Assembly (NCBI RefSeq): GCF_900105325.1
Contig: NZ_FNSU01000003.1
Coordinates: forward strand, 3,162,001 to 3,226,000
Length of the DNA: 64,000 nucleotides
Source: Pseudomonas marginalis
Lineage (GTDB): Bacteria; Pseudomonadota; Gammaproteobacteria; Pseudomonadales; Pseudomonadaceae
Direction: 5' to 3'
Below, piece by piece: positions 58,899 to 64,000 of this stretch. The notes under the pieces are model-generated. The model had not been told where the DNA came from and did no database searches. It saw nothing but the letters and a program-made list of their open reading frames with translations. Within the stretch, counting starts at the first letter, position 1, and each line of letters opens with the position of its first letter. Position numbers and translations under genes: made by a program.

Positions 58899-59681
58899 TC
58901 AGCCAGCTTTGGTGGCGGGCTCACTCTTGATCTCGGCGAAGTCCTCTTCGCGCAGCTCAGGCAGGTCTTTCGCACAGTAGCTGCTGCCCAATTCCTTCAG
59001 CGCGCCGCACATACCGTCCAGCTTGCCGTCCACCGCTTGCAGGTGGTCAAGCAACTGGCCGATGGCGCGCGCGACAGGGTCGGGCATGTCTTCGCTGACA
59101 CCGTAGGCATCGAAACCGATTTTTTCGGCCATGGCCTTGCGCTTGGCTTCCTGCTCATCGCCCACTTCCGGCTTGACGATGATCCGCCCCGGAATCCCCA
59201 CTACAGTGGCGCCGGCCGGCACGGCCTTGGTCACCACGGCGTTGGAGCCGACTTTGGCGCCAGCGCCTACGGTGAACGGACCAAGCACCTTGGCGCCCGC
59301 ACCCACCACCACACCATCCTCCAGCGTCGGGTGGCGCTTACCCTTGTTCCAGCTGGTGCCGCCCAATGTCACGCCTTGGTAGAGGGTCACGTCGTCACCA
59401 ATCTCGGCAGTCTCGCCAATGACGATGCCCATACCGTGATCGATAAAGAAGCGACGTCCCACCTTGGCACCTGGGTGAATCTCGATCCCGGTCAACCAGC
59501 GGCCGAAGTTCGACACCAGCCGCGCCAACCATTTCCAGCCCATATTCCACAAGGCGCCGGACAGGCGATGGATCCAGATCGCGTGCATGCCCGGGTAGCA
59601 GGTCAGCACCTCAAAGGCGTTGCGCGCCGCCGGGTCACGATGGAAAACACTCTGGATATCTTCTCGCAAACGCTCGAACAT
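58899..59681 (-). CDS. cysE: Serine O-acetyltransferase
   Basis: A 260-residue enzyme that acetylates serine for cysteine synthesis. Hexapeptide repeats form the left-handed helix (HPGAKVGRRFFIDHGMGIVI, VVVGAGAKVLGPFTVGAGAK). GAAGGA precedes the ATG. It starts 2 bases after trmJ and lies upstream of iscR, as usual in Pseudomonas, linking cysteine supply with cluster assembly. Confidence 0.97.
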   Translation of the reverse strand: MFERLREDIQSVFHRDPAARNAFEVLTCYPGMHAIWIHRLSGALWNMGWKWLARLVSNFGRWLTGIEIHPGAKVGRRFFIDHGMGIVIGETAEIGDDVTLYQGVTLGGTSWNKGKRHPTLEDGVVVGAGAKVLGPFTVGAGAKVGSNAVVTKAVPAGATVVGIPGRIIVKPEVGDEQEAKRKAMAEKIGFDAYGVSEDMPDPVARAIGQLLDHLQAVDGKLDGMCGALKELGSSYCAKDLPELREEDFAEIKSEPATKAG

Positions 59682-59683
59682 TT

Positions 59684-60454
59684 TTAATCCTTCCGCTTAA
59701 GAAGCTCGCCACGGGCCGCTTTCTGGGTTTCCGTGAGGATGCCACGCAATATATTCATTTCCGCTCGACTGACCGAGCTGCGCCCGTACAGGCGGCGCAG
59801 GCGCGCCATCAAGTGCCGAGGTTTTTCCGGATCGAGGAATTCGATGGCCACCAGGGTTTGCTCCAGGTGCTCATAGAACCGCTCCAGCTCGTCCATGGTG
59901 GCCAGTTCGCCACTCTTGGTCGACGCCACTTCATCCTTCTCTACCTTGCTCGGCTGCCCTTCAGCGGCCAGCCAGGCCATGCGCACTTCGTAACTCAACA
60001 CCTGCACCGCTGCCCCGAGGTTCAGCGAACTGAACCCAGGGTCTGATGGAATGTGCACGTGATAATGACATCGTTGCAGCTCTTCATTGGTGAGGCCGGA
60101 GTCTTCACGGCCGAATACCAGGGCGATTTCAGCACCGCCGGCCGCCTCTTCCACTACCTTGGTACCGCACTCACGCGGATCCAGCAGCGGCCAGGGGATG
60201 CGGCGGTCACGGGCGCTGGTGCCAAGCACCAGGTTGCAGCCGACCAAGGCGTCTTCCAGAGTGGCGACCACCTGGGCTTTTTCCAGGATGTCATTGGCGC
60301 CGGATGCGCGGGCATCGGCCTCGTGGTGCGGGAACACGCGCGGTTCGACCAGCACCAGGCGCGTCAGCCCCATGTTTTTCATGGCTCGCGCCACCCCGCC
60401 GATATTGCCGGGATGACTGGTATTGACCAAGACGACACGAATGTTTTGCAGCAA
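59684..60454 (-). CDS. trmJ: tRNA (Cm32/Um32) methyltransferase TrmJ
   Basis: A 256-residue SPOUT methyltransferase that 2'-O-methylates position 32 of tRNAs. The SPOUT motifs are VNTSHPGNIGGVARAMKNMG, ALVFGREDSGLTNEEL and SLNLGAAVQVLSYE. It begins with TTG at 60454, the only start that keeps the conserved N-terminus. It is divergent from suhB and is followed directly by cysE. Confidence 0.95.
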   Translation of the reverse strand: MLQNIRVVLVNTSHPGNIGGVARAMKNMGLTRLVLVEPRVFPHHEADARASGANDILEKAQVVATLEDALVGCNLVLGTSARDRRIPWPLLDPRECGTKVVEEAAGGAEIALVFGREDSGLTNEELQRCHYHVHIPSDPGFSSLNLGAAVQVLSYEVRMAWLAAEGQPSKVEKDEVASTKSGELATMDELERFYEHLEQTLVAIEFLDPEKPRHLMARLRRLYGRSSVSRAEMNILRGILTETQKAARGELLKRKD

Positions 60455-60535
60455 GGTAGGCGCTCTCGGACACGGGAAAGGGGAGCAAATCTTACAGAAC
60501 AGCCTAAGGTTATGCCATGAAAGCTAACGTCGTCC

Positions 60536-60563
60536 TTCACCTGAAGAAAGTTTCTGCTAGAAT
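60536..60563 (+). promoter_or_regulatory. suhB promoter
   Basis: TTCACC (60536-60541) and TAGAAT (60558-60563) are separated by 16 bases. The predicted start is about 30 bases before the suhB ATG. Confidence 0.55.
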
Positions 60564-60599
60564 GCTCGGCTTTCTTTAACAACCTTAGGTGACACATCC

Positions 60600-61415
60600 A
60601 TGCAGCCCATGCTGAATATCGCGCTGCGCGCCGCCCGCAGCGCCAGTGAATTGATCTTCCGCTCCATCGAGCGCCTGGATACCATCAAGGTCGACGAAAA
60701 AGACGCCAAGGATTATGTGTCCGAGGTGGATCGCGCCGCTGAACAGAAGATCATCGACGCGCTGCGCAAGGCCTACCCTACCCACGGCATCCTCGGCGAG
60801 GAAACCGGCCTGCACAAAGGCAGCGGCGAAGGCGAAGACTACCTGTGGATCATCGACCCACTGGATGGCACCACCAACTTCCTGCGCGGCATCCCGCACT
60901 TTGCCGTCAGCATTGCCTGCAAATACCGTGGCCGCCTGGAACACGCTGTAGTACTCGATCCTGTTCGCCAGGAAGAATTCACCGCCAGCCGTGGCCGTGG
61001 TGCCCAACTGAACGGTCGTCGCCTGCGCGTCAGCGGTCGCACCAGCCTGGATGGCGCCCTGCTGGGTACCGGCTTCCCGTTCCGTGACGACCAGATGGAC
61101 AACCTGGAGAACTACCTGGGCATGTTCCGCGCCCTGGTTGGCCAGACTGCCGGCATCCGTCGTGCTGGCGCGGCCAGCCTGGACCTGGCCTATGTGGCTG
61201 CCGGTCGTTTTGATGCGTTCTGGGAGTCGGGCCTGTCCGAGTGGGACATGGCTGCAGGCGCCCTACTGATCCAAGAGGCCGGCGGCCTGGTGAGCGACTT
61301 CACCGGCGGTCATGACTTCCTGGAAAAAGGCCACGTCGTTGCCGGCAACACCAAATGCTTCAAGGCAGTACTGACGGCGATCCAGCCGCACCTGCCGGCT
61401 TCGCTGAAGCGCTAA
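60600..61415 (+). CDS. suhB: Inositol-1-monophosphatase SuhB
   Basis: A 271-residue Mg-dependent phosphatase of the IMPase family. The metal sites are GEETG, WIIDPLDGTTNFLRG and WDMAAGALLIQEAGG. In E. coli SuhB also binds RNA polymerase in rRNA antitermination, and in P. aeruginosa it affects virulence gene expression. It is divergent from trmJ and is followed by a strong terminator. Confidence 0.97.
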   Translation: MQPMLNIALRAARSASELIFRSIERLDTIKVDEKDAKDYVSEVDRAAEQKIIDALRKAYPTHGILGEETGLHKGSGEGEDYLWIIDPLDGTTNFLRGIPHFAVSIACKYRGRLEHAVVLDPVRQEEFTASRGRGAQLNGRRLRVSGRTSLDGALLGTGFPFRDDQMDNLENYLGMFRALVGQTAGIRRAGAASLDLAYVAAGRFDAFWESGLSEWDMAAGALLIQEAGGLVSDFTGGHDFLEKGHVVAGNTKCFKAVLTAIQPHLPASLKR

Positions 61416-61425
61416 GCGAGCGAGC

Positions 61426-61457
61426 AAAAAAAAGCACCCTGCGGGGTGCTTTTTTTA
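61426..61457. terminator. suhB terminator
   Basis: AGCACCC (61433-61439) and GGGTGCT (61444-61450) pair around TGCG, with an A-run before and seven T after. It also serves the convergent glycine-zipper gene. Confidence 0.93.
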
Positions 61458-61523
61458 TGCCTGGGATTTGCTTGGTGTGAGCTTAAATACCAACACCACC
61501 ACAAATCAAATACAAGAGAAGAC

Positions 61524-62066
61524 TTACTGCTGGTTCTGGCCCAGGACGAGACGCCCTTCCTTGTCGACTGGAATCTGGCCGCCCGGATCACGATCCATGC
61601 GCACCGAACCTTCCTTGCCATCCAAGGTGTAACGCACGTCATAGCCAACGACCTTGTCACTGATGTCGTTGACGGTGTTACAGCGAGTCTGGGTGGTGGT
61701 ATAGGTATCGCGGTTCTGCATACCTTCCTGAACCTTGTTACCGGCGTAACCACCACCGACCGCACCGGCCACAGTGGCCAGCTTCTTGCCGTTACCGCCA
61801 CCGACCTGGTTACCCAACAGGCCACCGGCCAGCGCACCAACCACCGTACCGACGATCTGATGTTGATCCTGCACCGGCTTCTGCCGGGTCACTGCGACGT
61901 CCTTGCAGACTTCGCGAGGTGTTTTAATCTGGGTTTTCACCGGCTGCACCGCCAGCACTTGCGCATACTCAGGGCCGCTTTTTACCAGGCTGTAGGTGGC
62001 AACAGCACCCCCGGCAGTTACACCGACAGCACCCAATACCGCACCAACCAGTAACGACTTGTTCAC
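61524..62066 (-). CDS. Glycine-zipper 2TM-domain envelope protein
   Basis: A 180-residue protein with an N-terminal membrane helix (LLVGAVLGAVGVTAGGAVAT) and a central glycine-zipper (VVGALAGGLLGNQVGGGNGK), as in SlyB/Rick_17kDa-type envelope proteins. The C-terminal third has a conserved GYDVRYTLDGKEGSV segment. GTG 62066 is preferred because AGGAGG lies 6 bases upstream; an ATG 7 codons earlier has no such site. Its role is unknown, probably envelope integrity. Confidence 0.88.
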   Translation of the reverse strand: MNKSLLVGAVLGAVGVTAGGAVATYSLVKSGPEYAQVLAVQPVKTQIKTPREVCKDVAVTRQKPVQDQHQIVGTVVGALAGGLLGNQVGGGNGKKLATVAGAVGGGYAGNKVQEGMQNRDTYTTTQTRCNTVNDISDKVVGYDVRYTLDGKEGSVRMDRDPGGQIPVDKEGRLVLGQNQQ

Positions 62067-62130
62067 GTTGAACCTCCTGACCATCACAAACGGACCGAAA
62101 GATCCGCGCTATACCCAGCCTTGGAGCAAA

Positions 62131-62166
62131 AAAAAAGGCACGAGTTCAATACTCGTGCCTTTTTTG
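62131..62166 (-). terminator. secF terminator
   Basis: AGGCACGAGT (62136-62145) and ACTCGTGCCT (62151-62160) pair perfectly around TCAAT. T-runs are present on both strands. It ends the secDF transcript before the glycine-zipper gene. Confidence 0.93.
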
Positions 62167-62190
62167 TAACAGCAGATCAACAAGCGCCAA

Positions 62191-63105
62191 TCAAGGACGA
62201 TCGTCGACCTCTTTGCCAGTGGCGGCAGGAGGGATCAGGTCTTCGCTGTTGAGGTTCAGCCAGATCAGCACCACGTTGGCGATGTAGATCGACGAGTAGG
62301 TGCCTGCCAGGACGCCGATGAACAGCGCCAGGGAGAAGCCCCACAGGTTGTCGCCACCGAAGATCATCAGCGCCGCGATCGCCAGCAAGGTGGAGATCGA
62401 CGTCGCCATGGTCCGCAGCAGGGTCTGGGTGGTGGAGATGTTGATGTTCTCGATCAGCGACGCCTTGCGCAGTACGCGGAAGTTCTCACGAACCCGGTCG
62501 AATACCACGATGGTGTCATTGAGGGAGTAACCAATGATCGCCAGCACGGCCGCCAGCACGGTCAGGTCGAAGGTGATCTGGAAGTACGCCAGGATACCCA
62601 CGGTCACGATCACGTCGTGGATCAGCGACACAATGGCGCCGACACCGAACTTCCACTGAAAGCGGAAAGCCAGGTAGATCATGATACCGACCAGCGCCAT
62701 CAGCATGCCGAGGCCGCCCTGGTCGCGCAGCTCTTCACCCACTTGCGGGCCCACGAACTCGACGCGCTTGACCGACGCAGGGTTGTCACCACCCACCTTC
62801 TGCAAGGCTTCGGCTACCTGGTGACCCAGTTGCGGGTCTTCGCCAGGCATGCGCACCAGCAGGTCGGTGGTCGCACCGAAGCTCTGCACGATGGCTTCGT
62901 GATAGCCGGCCTTGACCAGTTCACTGCGTACCAGGGTGACGTCGGCAGGCTTCTCGTAGGTCAGCTCGATGAGCGTACCGCCGGTGAAGTCCAGACCGTA
63001 GTTCAGGCCCTTATGGAACCAGCTGAACAACGCCAGAACGGTAAGGAGCAAGGTGACGCCGAACGCAATGTTGCGAACGCCCATGAAGTTGATTGTACGT
63101 AACAT
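62191..63105 (-). CDS. secF: Protein translocase subunit SecF
   Basis: A 304-residue inner-membrane protein with six predicted helices that works with SecD to pull proteins across the membrane using the proton gradient. Family motifs include GLNYGLDFTGGTLIEL near the N-terminus and IGYSLNDTIVVFDRVREN. It begins 9 bases after secD. Confidence 0.97.
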   Translation of the reverse strand: MLRTINFMGVRNIAFGVTLLLTVLALFSWFHKGLNYGLDFTGGTLIELTYEKPADVTLVRSELVKAGYHEAIVQSFGATTDLLVRMPGEDPQLGHQVAEALQKVGGDNPASVKRVEFVGPQVGEELRDQGGLGMLMALVGIMIYLAFRFQWKFGVGAIVSLIHDVIVTVGILAYFQITFDLTVLAAVLAIIGYSLNDTIVVFDRVRENFRVLRKASLIENINISTTQTLLRTMATSISTLLAIAALMIFGGDNLWGFSLALFIGVLAGTYSSIYIANVVLIWLNLNSEDLIPPAATGKEVDDRP

Positions 63106-63114
63106 GGCAGCCCC

Positions 63115-64000
63115 TTAAATCCACAACTTCTTGAAGTCACGCCCGCCAAAGATCAGGTTGACCATTGCGCGGGTCACCATGATGGCCGTGAACATCGAGG
63201 TAAAGATACCGAGGGACATGGTTACCGCAAAACCTTTGACCGGGCCGGTGCCCATGGCAAAGAGAATCCCGCCAACCAGCAATGTGGTCAGGTTGGAGTC
63301 GAGAATCGCGGTAAATGCCCGGCCGAAGCCTTCGTTGATTGCACGCTGTACGGTCATGCCGGCGGCGATCTCTTCACGAATCCGCGAGAAGATCAGCACG
63401 TTGGCGTCTACCGCCATACCCATGGTGAGTACGATACCGGCGATACCTGGCAAGGTCAGCGTAGCGCCCAGCAGCGACATCAGGGCCAGCAGCATCACCA
63501 TGTTGCCCGCCAGGGCCACGGTGGCAATGATGCCGAAGAAGCGGTAGATGGCGATGATGAACAGCGACACGAACAGCATGCCCCACAAGGCCGCGTCGAT
63601 ACCCTTGGTGATGTTGTCGGCACCCAGGCTCGGGCCGATGGTACGTTCTTCAGCGAAGTACATCGGCGCAGCCAGGCCACCGGCACGCAGCAACAGGGCC
63701 AGCTCCGAGGATTCGCCCTGGCCGTTCAGGCCGGTGATGCGGAATTGAGCACCCAGCGGCGACTGGATGGTCGCCAGGCTGATGATCTTCTTCTCTTCCT
63801 TGAAGGTCTGCACCGGTACGTCTTTCTCGACGCCGTTGACCATTTGCTTGGTGTAGGTGGTCACCGGGCGCTGCTCGATGAAGATCACCGCCATGCTGCG
63901 ACCAACGTTGCTGCGCGTGGCGCGGCTCATCAGTTCGCCGCCGTGGCCATCCAGGCGGATGTTCACTTCAGGGGTACCGTGCTCGCCGAAACCGGCCTTG
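63115..64000 (-). CDS. secD: Protein translocase subunit SecD, C-terminal part (cut by window edge)
   Basis: The frame is open to the last base of the window, so the true start lies beyond 64000; the GTG at 63966 is internal. The visible 294 residues hold the end of the periplasmic domain (ATIQSPLGAQFRITG, LLLRAGGLAAPM) and the C-terminal membrane block (LPGIAGIVLTMGMAVDANVL, then FSRIREEI). It forms the SecDF complex with the next gene. Confidence 0.96.
   Translation of the reverse strand, partial: KAGFGEHGTPEVNIRLDGHGGELMSRATRSNVGRSMAVIFIEQRPVTTYTKQMVNGVEKDVPVQTFKEEKKIISLATIQSPLGAQFRITGLNGQGESSELALLLRAGGLAAPMYFAEERTIGPSLGADNITKGIDAALWGMLFVSLFIIAIYRFFGIIATVALAGNMVMLLALMSLLGATLTLPGIAGIVLTMGMAVDANVLIFSRIREEIAAGMTVQRAINEGFGRAFTAILDSNLTTLLVGGILFAMGTGPVKGFAVTMSLGIFTSMFTAIMVTRAMVNLIFGGRDFKKLWI

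Overview
The window looks like the chromosome of a fluorescent Pseudomonas (P. fluorescens group). Three things point there: high-GC coding sequence with many long antisense shadow frames; the gene runs trmJ-cysE-iscRSUA-hscBA-fdx-iscX-ndk-rlmN-pilW-rodZ-ispG-hisS-yfgM-bamB-der and guaB-guaA; and REP doublets of the form GTAGGAGCGAGCTTGCTCGC. I saw no tRNA, rRNA, insertion sequence, prophage or CRISPR array.

Layout. 1-3.4 kb: the end of an N-acetylglucosamine PTS (EI of a multidomain phosphotransferase, then NagE). 3.5-9.2 kb: a very large toxin-like gene (toxin A). 9.3-15.3 kb: a NIF3/CutA-like gene, purL and mltF. 15.3-23.9 kb: a complete trehalose PTS system, made of treP, treC, a LamB-type porin, an EIIA-HPr-EI fusion and an EIIB-like protein on the minus strand, with divergent treR and a double operator. 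24-27 kb: a second toxin-like gene (toxin B). 27-34.9 kb: guaA, guaB, a zinc-ribbon protein, a TauE-type exporter with a divergent LysR regulator, xseA and an M23 peptidase. 35.1-39.3 kb: a third toxin-like gene (toxin C). 39.5-43.4 kb: leuA with a possible leader peptide, an omega-amidase and a methionine aminotransferase. 43.6-60.5 kb: a long minus-strand series of housekeeping genes from trmJ to der, including the whole ISC iron-sulfur operon. 60.6-64 kb: suhB, a glycine-zipper protein, secF and the end of secD.

How the parts fit. Each PTS locus carries its own phosphoryl chain and feeds one sugar. The ISC genes build Fe-S clusters that IspG and RlmN in the same series need. TrmJ and CysE sit just upstream, and CysE supplies the cysteine pathway that IscS draws on. 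BamB, SecDF, YfgM, RodZ, MltF and the M23 peptidase serve the envelope.

The most unusual content is the set of three solitary giant genes A, B and C. They look like members of the Pseudomonas dermonecrotic-toxin-like (DUF6543-type) group. All share a C-terminal domain resembling the Tiki/EreA/ChaN/RtxA-like superfamily. The putative catalytic motifs are intact in C and in the second copy in A, but degraded in B and in the first copy in A. Each gene sits alone between core genes, with no visible immunity, secretion or mobility gene. A second oddity is a pair of EIIB-like domains (the NagE C-terminus and a standalone protein) in which the phosphorylated cysteine is replaced by alanine.
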